A stretch of DNA of 48,197 nucleotides from Amycolatopsis keratiniphila subsp. keratiniphila (GTDB lineage: Bacteria; Actinomycetota; Actinomycetes; Mycobacteriales; Pseudonocardiaceae). Position 1 is the first letter of the stretch. Each line of letters starts with the position of its first letter. The stretch is from contig NZ_LQMT02000012.1 of NCBI RefSeq assembly GCF_001620365.2, positions 246,112 to 294,308 on the forward strand, given 5' to 3'. This document shows positions 1-8,835 of this stretch, one piece after another. Made by a program: the position numbers and the translations under genes. A model generated the notes under the pieces. That model was given only the letters and a program-made list of their open reading frames with translations. It was not told where the DNA came from and did no database searches.

Positions 1-7
1 TTGCAAG

Positions 8-20
8 GAACGGACCGTTC
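8..20. repeat. Short palindrome downstream of the DUF349 gene
   Basis: GAACGG-A-CCGTTC is a perfect 6-1-6 palindrome at the window edge, 25 bp beyond the stop codon of the leftward DUF349 gene. It may be part of a longer hairpin cut off by the window boundary and so could belong to a terminator. Only the palindrome itself is visible. Confidence 0.3.
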
Positions 21-44
21 ATGGCACTACAGAACGCCGAAGAC

Positions 45-1358
45 CTACCGGTCCGCGATGGCCGCTTCCGCCGCCTCGAGCCACTCACGCCACTGCGCGG
101 CCTGCTCGTCCGCCTTCTTCGCGCGCCGCTCGTCACCCGCCGCACGGGCCTTGGCCGCCTGCGACTCGAACTGCTCGACCCGCTCGCGGAACTGCGCCGC
201 CCTGGCCTGAGCCTCCGGGTCGGTCCGCCGCCACTTGCTGTCCTCGGCCGACTTGATCGCGTCCTGCACGGCCTTCAGGCGCCCGTCCAGCTCGCGGATG
301 CGCTCGCGCGGGACCTTGCCGATCTCGTCCCACTGGTCCTGGATGCGGCGCATGTGCTGCTTCGCCGCCTCCAGGTTCGCCGCGGGATCGATCTTCTCGG
401 CCTCGACGAGGAGTTCTTCCTTCTGCTGCGCGTTGGTCGCGAACTCGGCGTCCCGCTCGGAGAACACCGCGGACCGCCGGGCGAAGAACTTGTCCTGCGC
501 GGCGCGGAACCGCTGCCAGAGCGCCTCGTCGCTGTCCTTGGGAGCGCGTCCGGCGGCCTTCCACTCGGTCATCAGGTCCTTGTAGCGGCCCGCCGTCTCG
601 CCCCAGTCCGACGACTCCGAGAGCGATTCCGCCTCGGCGATCAGCTCTTCCTTGCGGTGCTTGGCGCCCGCGCGCTGCTTGTCGAGCTCGGCGAAATGCG
701 AGCCGCGGCGGCGGTTGAACGCCTCACGGGCCTTGGAGAACCGCTTCCACAGCTCGTCGTCGGTCTTGCGGTCGACGCCCTTGACGGTCTTCCACTCGTC
801 CAGGATCGCGCGCAGCCGGTCGCCGGCGGCCTTCCACTGCGTCGACTCGGCGGCGAGCTTCTCGGCCTCGTCGGCGAGGGCCTGCTTGCGGACGACGGCG
901 GCCGCGCGGGCCTCCTCGCGCTCCTGCTTGGCCGAGGCCAGCGCCTTCTCGGCGTGGGCGATGACCTGCTCGATGCGACCGCTCAGCGCGGCGATGTCGC
1001 CGACGACGGCGGCTTCGGCGAGGCCGTCACGCAGCTGCGTGGCCGTCGCCAGCGCGTGCTTCGGGTCGCCCGCGCCGGACTCCAGCCGGGTTTCGAGCAG
1101 CTCGACCTCGGTGCGCAGGTCGTCGAAGCGGCGCGCGTAGTGGAGCAGACCCTCGTCCGGGCTCCCGGCCTGCCAGACACCGACCGCGCGCTCGCCGTCG
1201 GGTGTGGTGACGTAGACCGTTCCTTCTTCGTCGACCCTGCCCCAAGCGGACGGGCTGGGCTCGGCGGGCGGCACGGGGGGTGCGGGATGCCCGCCACCGA
1301 GCGCGTGCGGTACCGGGTGCGGTGCCGGGGTACCGGTGGACGTGTTCTCCTGGGCCAT
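45..1358 (-). CDS. DUF349 domain-containing coiled-coil protein
   Basis: A 437-residue protein of the DUF349 family, equivalent in position to M. tuberculosis Rv2731; its molecular function is not established. Residues 1-40 are Pro/Ala-rich and probably disordered. The rest is highly charged, helical and coiled-coil-like. Three DUF349-type units with spaced tryptophans can be seen at about residues 170-225 (STQWKAAGDRL, then ELWKRF), 250-305 (SDWGETAGRYKDLMTEWKAAG, then LWQRF) and 325-385. There is no signal peptide or membrane segment, so it should be cytoplasmic. The start is the ATG at 1358 because AAGGAG lies about 7 bases upstream and the frame further upstream is low-complexity. It is divergent from the dioxygenase-like gene. 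The family is assigned with good confidence, the function is not. Confidence 0.88.
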   Translation of the reverse strand: MAQENTSTGTPAPHPVPHALGGGHPAPPVPPAEPSPSAWGRVDEEGTVYVTTPDGERAVGVWQAGSPDEGLLHYARRFDDLRTEVELLETRLESGAGDPKHALATATQLRDGLAEAAVVGDIAALSGRIEQVIAHAEKALASAKQEREEARAAAVVRKQALADEAEKLAAESTQWKAAGDRLRAILDEWKTVKGVDRKTDDELWKRFSKAREAFNRRRGSHFAELDKQRAGAKHRKEELIAEAESLSESSDWGETAGRYKDLMTEWKAAGRAPKDSDEALWQRFRAAQDKFFARRSAVFSERDAEFATNAQQKEELLVEAEKIDPAANLEAAKQHMRRIQDQWDEIGKVPRERIRELDGRLKAVQDAIKSAEDSKWRRTDPEAQARAAQFRERVEQFESQAAKARAAGDERRAKKADEQAAQWREWLEAAEAAIADR

Positions 1359-1398
1359 CGCAGGCTCCTTATCGCCTGTACGCCCGCTGGCGCGGGCG

Positions 1399-1416
1399 CC
1401 CCGCCTAGCGGCGGGG
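1399..1416. other. GC-rich hairpin in the DUF349 leader region
   Basis: CCCCGCC-TAGC-GGCGGGG forms a 7-bp perfect stem 41 bases upstream of the DUF349 start codon, in the 235-bp gap between divergent genes. It would lie in the 5' leader if transcription of the DUF349 gene starts further out. No known riboswitch class was recognised. Confidence 0.35.
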
Positions 1417-1593
1417 CCGGGTAATGCGTTGCCGTCTTGCTTCCGGGGCATCAGCCCCTTGCGGCATTCAAGCAGCTCAGCGTCCACCGTGGAACCGGAT
1501 GAACCACCAGAGGGCAGTGATCCTACTTCCGGAGGACCCTCCGTGTCGGTCGGTTGCGGGTCGTGGATGGCGGGGAAGGTAACGTCGGCGGCC

Positions 1594-2280
1594 GTGATCC
1601 GCCGTGTCGCCGTGCTCCCGCAACCCCCGCTGCTCATCCCCGAACTGGCCGCCGGAGCGGCCGACGAGTGCGCCGAGCTGCGCGAAGCCTGCCTCGCCGC
1701 GGCTAGGCGCCTGACCAGCGCCTCACCGGACTGGGTCGTCATCGGCGCGGCCGCCGGTGCGCCCGAAGTGCCGGAACACGCGAGCGGCTCTTTCCGCGGT
1801 TTCGGCGTCGACCTCGGAGTCTCACTCAGCCGGGTGATGGCGCCCGAAACCGAGCTGCCGTTGCCCGCGCTCGTCGCCGGCTGGCTTCGTGAGCAGGGCG
1901 GCGCGTCGTCCGTCCGCGTCCACCTCGTCGATCCCGCCACTCCCGCCGACCAGTGCGAACAGTTCGCCCGCGCGGTGGGGGACCACGCCGCCGTGCTCGT
2001 TCTCGGCGACGGTTCGAGCAGGCACGGTCCCCGTTCCCCCGGTGGCGAGGACGCGCGCGCGGAAGGGTTCGACGCCGGGATCCGCGACGCGCTGGCCAAG
2101 GCCGACACGGGGGCGCTGGCCGCGCTCGACCCCGCCTTGGCCGCCGAACTCGGGGCCGGCGGCCGCGCGCCCTGGCAGGTCCTCGCCGGTCTTGCCGACG
2201 GGGATTGGACCGCCGAGGTCCTCTACTCGGCCGCGCCGTTCGGCGTCGGCTACCACGTCGCGGTCTGGGAACGCGCGTGA
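1594..2280 (+). CDS. Class III extradiol dioxygenase subunit B-like protein
   Basis: A protein of 228 residues beginning [18 protein letters not shown]. It resembles the actinobacterial family related to subunit B of class III extradiol ring-cleavage dioxygenases, the counterpart of Rv2728c next to miaA in mycobacteria. The N-terminal PQPP motif and a middle segment ([17 protein letters not shown]) are typical of that family. No substrate is known and dioxygenase activity should not be assumed. The start is taken as GTG 1594, which fits family N-termini; ATG 1567 is an in-frame alternative nine codons upstream. Its stop overlaps the miaA start (GTGA), so the two are probably translationally coupled in one operon with dapF. 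Confidence 0.72.
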   Translation: MIRRVAVLPQPPLLIPELAAGAADECAELREACLAAARRLTSASPDWVVIGAAAGAPEVPEHASGSFRGFGVDLGVSLSRVMAPETELPLPALVAGWLREQGGASSVRVHLVDPATPADQCEQFARAVGDHAAVLVLGDGSSRHGPRSPGGEDARAEGFDAGIRDALAKADTGALAALDPALAAELGAGGRAPWQVLAGLADGDWTAEVLYSAAPFGVGYHVAVWERA

Positions 2281-3179
2281 TCCGGCCGGTCGCGGTCGTC
2301 GGACCCACGGCGACCGGGAAGACCGCGCTGGCGGTCGAACTCGCCCTCACCCTCGGGGGCGAGGTGGTCAACGCCGACGCTCTGCAGCTCTACCGCGGGA
2401 TGGACATCGGGACGGCCAAGGCGACCGTCGAGGAGCGGCGCGGCGTGCCGCATCACCTGCTCGACGTCCTCGACGTCACCGAGACGGCGTCCGTCGCCGC
2501 GTACCAGCGCGACGCACGTCAGCGCGTCGAAGAACTACTCGACGCCGGCCGCGTCCCGATCCTCACCGGCGGCTCGGGCCTCTACGTCCAAGCCGTGCTC
2601 GACGACCTCAAGTTCCCGGGCACCGATCCGGACGTGCGCGCCCGGCTGACCGCCGAGACCGACGAAATCGGCGTCGCCGCGATGCACGCCCGGCTCACGG
2701 AGCTGGACCCCGTCGCCGCCACGGCCATCCTGCCGACCAACAGCCGCCGGATCGTGCGCGCGCTGGAGGTCATCGAGATCACCGGCGAACCGTTCTCGGC
2801 GAACCTGCCGAAACCGGGTCCCGCGCGCTACGACACGGTTTTGATCGGCATCGACCGCGAACCGGCGGAACTCGACGCCCGCGTCGACCGCCGCGTGGAG
2901 CTCATGTTCGAAGCCGGGCTCGTCGACGAGGTCCGGACGTTGCTGGGCCAGGGACTCCGTGACGGGCTCACCGCTTCGAGGGCGCTGGGCTACCAACAAG
3001 TGATCGCCGCGCTCGACGGCGACGGCGACTTCTCGGCCGCCTCGGCGGCCACCGCACAGGCCACCCGGAGGTTCGTGCGGAGGCAACGTTCCTGGTTCCG
3101 GCGGGACAAGCGCATCCAGTGGTTCGACGGCGGTTCGGAGCGGCTGGCCGAGCGCGTCCTCGAAGCGGTGGCCCAGTAA
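2277..3179 (+). CDS. miaA: tRNA dimethylallyltransferase MiaA
   Basis: A 300-residue MiaA, which transfers the dimethylallyl group of DMAPP to N6 of A37 in tRNAs reading UNN codons, the first step toward ms2i6A. The P-loop GPTATGKT is at residues 9-16, followed by the substrate-binding stretch [17 protein letters not shown] and the GGSGLY motif, all at normal positions. Length is typical of the bacterial enzyme. The GTG start overlaps the stop of the preceding gene (GTGA), and dapF begins 10 bp after the stop. The gene order dioxygenase-like / miaA / dapF is conserved in actinobacteria. The function is essentially certain from these motifs. Confidence 0.97.
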   Translation: MIRPVAVVGPTATGKTALAVELALTLGGEVVNADALQLYRGMDIGTAKATVEERRGVPHHLLDVLDVTETASVAAYQRDARQRVEELLDAGRVPILTGGSGLYVQAVLDDLKFPGTDPDVRARLTAETDEIGVAAMHARLTELDPVAATAILPTNSRRIVRALEVIEITGEPFSANLPKPGPARYDTVLIGIDREPAELDARVDRRVELMFEAGLVDEVRTLLGQGLRDGLTASRALGYQQVIAALDGDGDFSAASAATAQATRRFVRRQRSWFRRDKRIQWFDGGSERLAERVLEAVAQ

Positions 3180-3182
3180 TCT
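3177..3182 (+). promoter_or_regulatory. Possible -10 element for leaderless dapF transcript
   Basis: TAATCT overlaps the miaA stop codon and is followed by seven bases and then the dapF ATG. A start site 7 bases after this hexamer would fall on the initiation codon. There is no clear -35 hexamer and no Shine-Dalgarno before dapF apart from TTGGGGC, which fits a leaderless internal promoter. This is inference from spacing only. Confidence 0.35.
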
Positions 3183-3189
3183 TGGGGCC

Positions 3190-4014
3190 ATGGGCGGCAT
3201 CGAATTCCTCAAGGGACACGGCACACAGAACGATTTCGTGCTGCTTCCCGACCCCGACGGCCGCCTCGATCTGACCGAAGCGCGGGTGGCCGCGTTGTGC
3301 GACCGCCAGCGTGGTCTCGGTGCCGACGGTGTGCTCCGGATCGTGCGGTCGGCCGCACTGGGTGCCGAGTCCGGCGGCGAATGGTTCATGGACTACCGCA
3401 ACGCCGACGGGTCCATCGCGGAGATGTGCGGCAACGGCGTCCGGGTCTTCGTCCGCCACCTCGTCGATTCCGGGCTCGTGCCCGAACGCGACTTCGTCAT
3501 CGGCACCCGCGCCGGTGACCGTCCGGTGCGGATGCACGCCGACGGATCGGTGACCGTGCAGATGGGCCCGGCCACGATCACCGGCACGTCGGTCACCGTG
3601 GTCGCGGGCAAGCCGTTCTCCGGGGTCGCCGTGAACGTCGGCAACCCGCACCTGGTGTCGGTCGTCGACGACGACGTCGACGTGCTCGACCTGCGCGACC
3701 AGCCCGACTTCGACTCCGACGTGTTCCCCGACGGCGTGAACCTCGAGTTCATCAACCTCCTGGGCGAGGACGCGCTGAAGATGCGCGTGCACGAACGCGG
3801 TGTCGGCGAGACGCGGTCCTGCGGCACCGGCACGGTCGCCGCGGTCGCCGCCGCCCTGCACCTCGCGGGCACCGACACCGGTGAGGCGACCGTCGACATC
3901 CCCGGCGGCCGCGTGGTGGTCGAGGTCCGCCGCGGCGGGTCCACGCTGACCGGCCCGGCGGAGATCGTCGCCCGCGGGGAACTCGACGAAACCTGGTGGG
4001 CCGGGCTCGGTTAG
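3190..4014 (+). CDS. dapF: Diaminopimelate epimerase DapF
   Basis: A 274-residue DapF that interconverts LL- and meso-diaminopimelate, supplying meso-DAP for peptidoglycan and lysine synthesis in the cytoplasm. The two catalytic cysteines are visible: Cys80 in MCGNGVR and Cys211 in RSCGTGT. The N-terminal KGHGTQNDF motif is also diagnostic. It follows miaA by 10 bp, and its TAG stop overlaps the TAA stop of the convergent MFS gene within the four bases TTAG. No extra domain or truncation is seen. Confidence 0.97.
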   Translation: MGGIEFLKGHGTQNDFVLLPDPDGRLDLTEARVAALCDRQRGLGADGVLRIVRSAALGAESGGEWFMDYRNADGSIAEMCGNGVRVFVRHLVDSGLVPERDFVIGTRAGDRPVRMHADGSVTVQMGPATITGTSVTVVAGKPFSGVAVNVGNPHLVSVVDDDVDVLDLRDQPDFDSDVFPDGVNLEFINLLGEDALKMRVHERGVGETRSCGTGTVAAVAAALHLAGTDTGEATVDIPGGRVVVEVRRGGSTLTGPAEIVARGELDETWWAGLG

Positions 4015-5255
4015 CCGACCGCGATCGGCTCCTTCGGAAGGTCGCGAAGCTTCCGGATCGGTGAGAAGACCACCCACAGCACCGCGGCCGACTCGCCGAT
4101 GATCGCGAACCACACGGTGGCGCGGATCCCGATCGCCTCCCCGAGCGCGCCGCCGAGCAGCCCGCCCAGCGGCAGCATGCCCCAGACGATGAACCGCACG
4201 CTCGCGTTCATCCGCCCGAGCAGCCGGTCCGGGCAGACGGCCTGCCGGTAGGACACCTGCGCGACGTTGTAGATGATGATCCCGAAGCCCGTGAAGAGCA
4301 GCGCCCCGGGAATCAGCGCGACCATCCAGCCGGGCTCCGCCAGCGGGATCAGCAGTTGCAGCGGCCAGGTCAGCAGCGGTACCAGCCAGATCGACCGTGC
4401 CTGCCCGAGCCGCGCCGTGATCCTGCCCGCGACGACGGCGCCGACGATCCCGCCGACGCCACCGATCGCGAGAACGATGCCGACGGCGGCCGGCGGCAGC
4501 CCGAGCGTCCGGTTCAGGAACAGGATCTGCACCGCGGTGAAGGCGCCGTTGAACAGGTTGCACGTCCCGGTGCAGGCGACGATCGAACGCAGCGCGGGGT
4601 CTTTGAAGACGAATCGCAGTCCCTCGGCGATCTGGGGAAGCAGCTTCGCATCCTCGTTTCGCTCAGGAACCTCCTCGACGGTGCGGATCCGCAGCAGGCA
4701 CAGCGCCGAGGTCAGGAAGCCCACGCCGGTCATCAGCACGGCGTTGGCCGCGCCCGCCAGCTGCACGAGCCCGCCGCCGATGCCCGGCCCGGTCAGGAAC
4801 GCGACCGACTGGCTCGCCTGGAGTTTCGCGTTGCCTTCGAGGAGGTGCTCGCGGCCGACCAGCGACGGCAGATACGACTGGTAGGCGACGTCGAAGAACA
4901 CCGTCGCGACGCCGACGAGCGTGGCGACGATGATCAGCTGCGTCAGCGACAGGATCCCCGCCCACCACGCCAGCGGAATGCTGAAGAGCAGCGCGGCGCG
5001 CACGAAGTCGGCCCGCAGCATCAAGACCCGGCGTCGCATCCGGTCGACCCACACCCCGGCGGGCAGCCCGATGATCAGGAACGCGATGGTCTCGGCGGCG
5101 GTCAGCAGCCCCATCTGGAACGGCGTCGCGGCCAGCACGGTGGCCGCGAGCAGGGGAATCACGGTGTGACCGGCGAAGGCGCCCACCTGGCTGGCCGTGT
5201 CACCCGCCCAGAGCCGCCGGAAGTCCGCGTGGAAGAAGAGGGAGTCTCTGCGCAC
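4011..5255 (-). CDS. MFS transporter, EntS-like exporter
   Basis: A major facilitator protein of about 414 residues with twelve hydrophobic segments. It belongs to the EntS/DUF894-like branch, shown by the N-terminal FRRLWAGDTASQ motif and the loop 2-3 motif GVWVDRMRRR. Such proteins export small molecules such as siderophores, macrolides or other drugs; the substrate cannot be read here. The start is set at GTG 5255 because AAGGTGG stands just upstream; an upstream TTG at 5291 would place part of the operator inside the gene. It is divergent from an ArsR-type regulator with a palindrome between them, which implies regulated export. It ends tail-to-tail with dapF. Confidence 0.88.
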   Translation of the reverse strand: MRRDSLFFHADFRRLWAGDTASQVGAFAGHTVIPLLAATVLAATPFQMGLLTAAETIAFLIIGLPAGVWVDRMRRRVLMLRADFVRAALLFSIPLAWWAGILSLTQLIIVATLVGVATVFFDVAYQSYLPSLVGREHLLEGNAKLQASQSVAFLTGPGIGGGLVQLAGAANAVLMTGVGFLTSALCLLRIRTVEEVPERNEDAKLLPQIAEGLRFVFKDPALRSIVACTGTCNLFNGAFTAVQILFLNRTLGLPPAAVGIVLAIGGVGGIVGAVVAGRITARLGQARSIWLVPLLTWPLQLLIPLAEPGWMVALIPGALLFTGFGIIIYNVAQVSYRQAVCPDRLLGRMNASVRFIVWGMLPLGGLLGGALGEAIGIRATVWFAIIGESAAVLWVVFSPIRKLRDLPKEPIAVG

Positions 5256-5272
5256 GACGCCACCTTGGCGCG

Positions 5273-5296
5273 AGTGATTGGAAACTGTCAATCACT
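5273..5296. promoter_or_regulatory. Palindromic operator between MFS exporter and ArsR regulator
   Basis: AGTGATTG (5273-5280) and CAATCACT (5289-5296) are perfect inverted 8-mers separated by eight bases. They lie 18 bp from the exporter start and 21 bp from the regulator start. The position suggests the binding site of the adjacent winged-helix regulator, controlling both genes. It is a sequence-level prediction. Confidence 0.6.
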
Positions 5297-5304
5297 TATC
5301 GCTC

Positions 5305-5310
5305 TAGGCT
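5305..5310 (+). promoter_or_regulatory. Likely -10 element of the ArsR-type regulator, leaderless
   Basis: TAGGCT is six bases from the GTG start at 5317, so a start site at the usual distance coincides with the first base of the start codon. No ribosome binding site is present, which supports leaderless translation. The hexamer lies immediately beside the palindromic operator, consistent with autorepression. Confidence 0.45.
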
Positions 5311-5316
5311 GTCCCG

Positions 5317-5814
5317 GTGCCCACTCCACGACGTGCCGCCACCGAGGCCGAGATCGCCGCGATGGCCTCCGGAATAAGGCTGCGCATCATCCGGTTGACC
5401 TATTCCGAGGCGCTGACCAACAAGGAACTCGCCGAACGGCTCGATCGCGACCCGGCGACGACGCTGCACCACGTGCGCAAGCTCGTCGACACAGGGTTTC
5501 TCGAAGCGCTCCCGCCGCGACGCGGCACGCGCGGTGCGAAAGAAATTCCGTATCGCTCGACCGGGTTGTCATGGCATCTTGATTCCCGCGACAGGGGGAT
5601 CGATCAGGCGATCTTCGAGGCTTATCTGGCCGAGATCGCCGACGTGGGATTCGACGAGGTGCAGCAGACGCGCCTGGTCGTCCAGGTGCCTGACGAGCAG
5701 ATCACCGAGTTCGAAACGCGGCTGATGGAGCTCGTCGACGACTTCATGGCACGGCCGGTCGACCCGGAAGCGAAACGCACGGCCATCTACCTGTCGAAGT
5801 ATCCCAGCAGGTAA
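5317..5814 (+). CDS. ArsR-family winged-helix regulator
   Basis: A 165-residue protein with an N-terminal winged helix-turn-helix at about residues 15-75. The pattern LTNKELAERL then DPATTLHHVRKLVDTGFLEAL is typical of ArsR/HTH_20 regulators. No metal-binding CxC cluster is seen, so a metal sensor is unlikely. The C-terminal half (about 90-165) is probably the dimerisation or ligand-sensing part. It is divergent from the MFS exporter and shares the 5273-5296 palindrome with it, so it most likely represses that exporter and itself. The GTG start has no leader. Confidence 0.85.
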   Translation: MPTPRRAATEAEIAAMASGIRLRIIRLTYSEALTNKELAERLDRDPATTLHHVRKLVDTGFLEALPPRRGTRGAKEIPYRSTGLSWHLDSRDRGIDQAIFEAYLAEIADVGFDEVQQTRLVVQVPDEQITEFETRLMELVDDFMARPVDPEAKRTAIYLSKYPSR

Positions 5815-5857
5815 TGAATTCGGTCCCGCCGCCGAAACGTGGGACCATGGAGGCACG

Positions 5858-7291
5858 ATGACGGAACTGACACACAACGATCTGAACGACATGGACCCTT
5901 CGACCGGCGAACTGGAGCTCGAGGACCGCGCCTCGCTCCGCCGGGTAGCGGGCCTGTCCACCGAACTCGCGGATGTCACCGAGGTCGAATACCGGCAGTT
6001 GCGCCTGGAGCGCGTCGTTCTGGTCGGTGTGTGGACCGAGGGCAGCGCCCTCCAGTCCGAGGCCTCGCTCGCCGAACTCGCGCGGCTCGCCGAAACGGCG
6101 GGCTCCGAGGTGCTGGAAGGTCTGGTGCAGCGGCGGATCCGCCCGGATCCCGCCACCTACATCGGCTCGGGCAAGGTCAAGGAACTGCGCGGGATCGTGG
6201 CGGCCACCGGTGCCGACACGGTGATCTGCGACGGTGAACTCTCGCCGGGCCAGCTGCGCCAACTGGAGGAGAAGGTCAAGGTGAAGGTCATCGACCGCAC
6301 CGCCCTGATCCTCGACATCTTCGCGCAGCACGCCCGCTCCAAGGAGGGCAAGGCGCAGGTCGAGCTGGCCCAGCTGCAGTATCTGATCCCGCGGCTTCGC
6401 GGGTGGGGTGCGGCGCTGTCCCGGCAGGCCGGTGGCCGGGCGGGCGGCGCCAACGGTGGTGTGGGTCTGCGCGGTCCCGGTGAGACGAAGCTCGAAACCG
6501 ACCGCCGCCGGATCAACAAGCGCGTGGCCAAGCTGCGCCGCGAGATCGCCGCGATGGACACCATCCGCGAGACCAAACGCGGTCGCCGGGTGGCCAACGA
6601 GGTGCCGAGCGTCGCGATCGTCGGCTACACCAACGCCGGCAAGTCGAGCCTGCTCAACGCGCTGACCGGCGCGGGGGTGCTCGTGGAGGACGCGCTGTTC
6701 GCCACGCTGGATCCGACGACCCGGCGGGCGCAGACGCCCGACGGCCGCACCTACACGCTGACCGACACCGTCGGTTTCGTCCGGCACCTGCCGCACCAGC
6801 TGGTGGACGCGTTCCGGTCGACGCTGGAGGAGGCGGCGAGCGCCGACCTGCTCGTGCACGTCGTCGACGGTTCCGACCCGACGCCGGAAGAGCAGGTCAA
6901 CGCGGTGCGTGAAGTGCTCGCCGAGATCACGAAGCGCCGTTCCGAGCCGCTCCCGCCGGAGCTGCTGGTGATCAACAAGGCCGACGCCGCCGACGAGGTG
7001 TCGCTGGCCCGGTTGCGGCACCAGATGGCCGGTTCGGTGCAGGTGTCGGCGCGGACCGGTACCGGCATCACGGAGCTGGCGGAGGTGATCGCGGAGCGGC
7101 TGCCGAGGCCGGAGGTCGTGGTCGAGGTGCTGATCCCGTACTCGCGGGGCGAACTCGTCTCCCGCGCCCACGCCGACGGCGAGGTGCTGGAGGAAGAGCA
7201 CGTCGAGACCGGTACCCGGCTGGTCGTCCGCGGCAGGCCCGAGCTGGCCGCGGCGCTGAGCGACTTCCAGACGAACGGTTCGGCTCTGTAG
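5858..7291 (+). CDS. hflX: GTPase HflX
   Basis: A 477-residue HflX, a ribosome-associated GTPase that splits stalled 70S ribosomes after stress. The N-terminal HflX domain (about 55-190) contains YIGSGKVKEL and the Gly/Ala-rich linker RQAGGRAGG. The GTPase domain has G1 GYTNAGKSS at 256-264, G2/G3 with DTVGFVRHLP, and G4 NKAD. The ATG is preceded by GGAGG. It follows the ArsR gene by 43 bp but is probably unrelated to it; in mycobacteria hflX directly follows dapF, so the exporter/regulator pair looks inserted. A hairpin repeat follows the stop codon. Confidence 0.96.
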   Translation: MTELTHNDLNDMDPSTGELELEDRASLRRVAGLSTELADVTEVEYRQLRLERVVLVGVWTEGSALQSEASLAELARLAETAGSEVLEGLVQRRIRPDPATYIGSGKVKELRGIVAATGADTVICDGELSPGQLRQLEEKVKVKVIDRTALILDIFAQHARSKEGKAQVELAQLQYLIPRLRGWGAALSRQAGGRAGGANGGVGLRGPGETKLETDRRRINKRVAKLRREIAAMDTIRETKRGRRVANEVPSVAIVGYTNAGKSSLLNALTGAGVLVEDALFATLDPTTRRAQTPDGRTYTLTDTVGFVRHLPHQLVDAFRSTLEEAASADLLVHVVDGSDPTPEEQVNAVREVLAEITKRRSEPLPPELLVINKADAADEVSLARLRHQMAGSVQVSARTGTGITELAEVIAERLPRPEVVVEVLIPYSRGELVSRAHADGEVLEEEHVETGTRLVVRGRPELAAALSDFQTNGSAL

Positions 7292-7295
7292 GCAA

Positions 7296-7352
7296 GTACG
7301 TGAAGGCCCCCCCTTCACTGCGCTGGACGCAGTGAAGGGGGCCTTCACGTAC
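7296..7352. repeat. GTGAAGGCCCCC hairpin repeat, terminator-like
   Basis: Arms 7296-7322 and 7328-7352 are reverse complements apart from two extra C residues in the left arm (seven C against five G), with a 5-base loop. It starts four bases after the hflX stop. It has no following T-tract, so any terminator role would be intrinsic without a U-run, as is common in actinobacteria. It resembles the GTGAAGGCCTCCTTCC hairpins at 26476 and 48067. Confidence 0.7.
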
Positions 7353-7376
7353 CTTTCTGACGGTGGTGGTGGATCG

Positions 7377-7628
7377 GTGACCGTGCCGACCCGCACTGAG
7401 GTTCGCGAAATGCTGCAGGCTCTCGTCGACGGCGCGATCACGCCTGCGCAAGCCGACGACTGGGCGCGTCGCTGGATGGTCGAGGGCGGCATCCGGATCG
7501 AGGACGAGCTGGTCCTGCAGGGACTCGGCTGGCTGTTCGGTGCCGACCTGATGGCCTCGCCGTCGAGTTACCTGCATGGCCCGGCCGACTTCCGGGCATG
7601 GCTGGAGGAGTTCGACGCTCACCGCTGA
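7377..7628 (+). CDS. Small hypothetical protein
   Basis: A conserved-looking 83-residue soluble protein beginning VTVPTRTEVREMLQALVDGAITPAQADDW when read from GTG 7377. I do not recognise a named domain. The composition (WARRWMVEGG, FRAWLEEFDAHR) suggests a compact helical protein. The start is set after the hairpin repeat and behind a GGTGGTGGA ribosome site; the longer reading from 7332 would run through the repeat and is unlikely. It stands alone between hflX and a secreted protein. Confidence 0.6.
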   Translation: MTVPTRTEVREMLQALVDGAITPAQADDWARRWMVEGGIRIEDELVLQGLGWLFGADLMASPSSYLHGPADFRAWLEEFDAHR

Positions 7629-7739
7629 AAGTGGTCTTCGCGACATTCCGCCCCATCTCGGCGTCCGCACCGAACTGCGCGCCGTCCCGCACGTCTCCGT
7701 AGTGTGGGGCTTCAGGGGTTCCACGGTACGGAGGTGGAT

Positions 7740-8753
7740 GTGCGGGGGATTGTCGCGGCGGCGGTCGTGCTGGCGGCGTTCATCGGCGGGACGGCTCCCG
7801 CCCTGGCGCAGGAGGTCCCGGCGCCGCAGCCGGTGTGCAAGAACGGCGAATCCCGGCTCAGCGAGCTCTCCGGCCTGGTTTCCGACGGCGAGCACCTGTA
7901 CGCCCTCAACGACGGCGGGACCAAGACGCAGGTCTTCGTGCTCGGCCGCGACTGCAAGGTCCAGAAGGTCATCTCGGCGGCCACGGACCCGTACGACCCC
8001 GAAGACCTCGCCCGGACGGCGGACGGCACCTTCTGGCTTTCCGACACCGGCGACAACCGCAAGCGGCGGGACACGGTCGCGCTGATCTCGCTGACGCCGC
8101 AAGGCAAAGCGACACTGCACCGGCTCACCTACCCCGACGGGCAGCACGACGTCGAGGCGCTGATCATGGACCGCTCCGGCACGCCGTACCTGATCACCAA
8201 AGACTTCTTCGGCAACTCGAAGGTGTACCGGCCGACGGGGCCGCTCGCCAGTCCCGGGCCGACCCCGCTGGAGAGCGTGGGGTCATTGCAGATCAAAGAG
8301 ACCTCGACACCCGGCGGCCCCGCCGGATCGATCGGCTCGATGACCGTCACCGGCGCGGCGTCGACGGCCGACGGCTCGGTGGTCGCGTTGCGCACCTACA
8401 CCGACGCCTACCTCTACGCCGTCACCGACGGAGACCTCAAGAGCGCGTTGCAGCGCGAGCCCGTGCGCGTGCCTCTGCCGAACGAGAAGCAGGGAGAGGC
8501 GATCGCCTTCGACCCGGACGGGACGCTGCTGTCCGGCGGGGAGGGCGTCGGCGAGCAGATCCGGGCGGTGAAGGGCGCGGCGGCGCTCGCGGTGGAGGCG
8601 GCGAAATCCGAGGGCAGCACGTCGGGCGGGACCTCCGCGGCCGGTGGCACGGGCCAGGGGTCCGACTTCCCGTACGTGCAGGTCGGTATCGCCGCGGTCG
8701 TCGTGATCGGCGGCCTTCTGCTGGTCGGCAGGCTGCGCAAGCGGCGTGCTTGA
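7740..8753 (+). CDS. Secreted, membrane-anchored beta-propeller-like protein
   Basis: A protein of 337 residues with an N-terminal signal peptide (residues 1-24, ending APALAQ). A large extracellular domain follows with repeated motifs such as DGEHLYALNDGG, DPEDLARTADGTFWLSDTGDN and DVEALIMDRSGTPYLITK, which suggest a beta-propeller of the phytase-esterase-like type. A Gly/Ser-rich linker (about 290-305) leads to a C-terminal membrane helix with a positively charged end, RLRKRRA. It is probably held on the outer face of the cytoplasmic membrane. No catalytic residues can be named. The start is GTG 7740 with GGAGG five bases upstream. Confidence 0.75.
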   Translation: MRGIVAAAVVLAAFIGGTAPALAQEVPAPQPVCKNGESRLSELSGLVSDGEHLYALNDGGTKTQVFVLGRDCKVQKVISAATDPYDPEDLARTADGTFWLSDTGDNRKRRDTVALISLTPQGKATLHRLTYPDGQHDVEALIMDRSGTPYLITKDFFGNSKVYRPTGPLASPGPTPLESVGSLQIKETSTPGGPAGSIGSMTVTGAASTADGSVVALRTYTDAYLYAVTDGDLKSALQREPVRVPLPNEKQGEAIAFDPDGTLLSGGEGVGEQIRAVKGAAALAVEAAKSEGSTSGGTSAAGGTGQGSDFPYVQVGIAAVVVIGGLLLVGRLRKRRA

Positions 8754-8791
8754 CCGAGAAGCGGAAGGGCTGCCGAAGCTGCCGAGCCTGA

Positions 8792-8811
8792 CCCGGGTCG
8801 GCTGACCCGGG
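8792..8811. terminator. Bidirectional terminator hairpin before lexA end
   Basis: CCCGGGTC-GGCT-GACCCGGG is a perfect 8-bp stem with a 4-base loop, located between the convergent secreted-protein gene and lexA. No T-run follows on either strand. Confidence 0.55.
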
Positions 8812-8835
8812 ATCCCGGCGTGCTCCGGCTTGGGG

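Noticed and set aside
1359..2108. N-terminal extension of the DUF349 gene
   Set aside because: It would overlap the dioxygenase-like gene, is Ser/Arg-rich and lacks a ribosome site; ATG 1358 has a good one.
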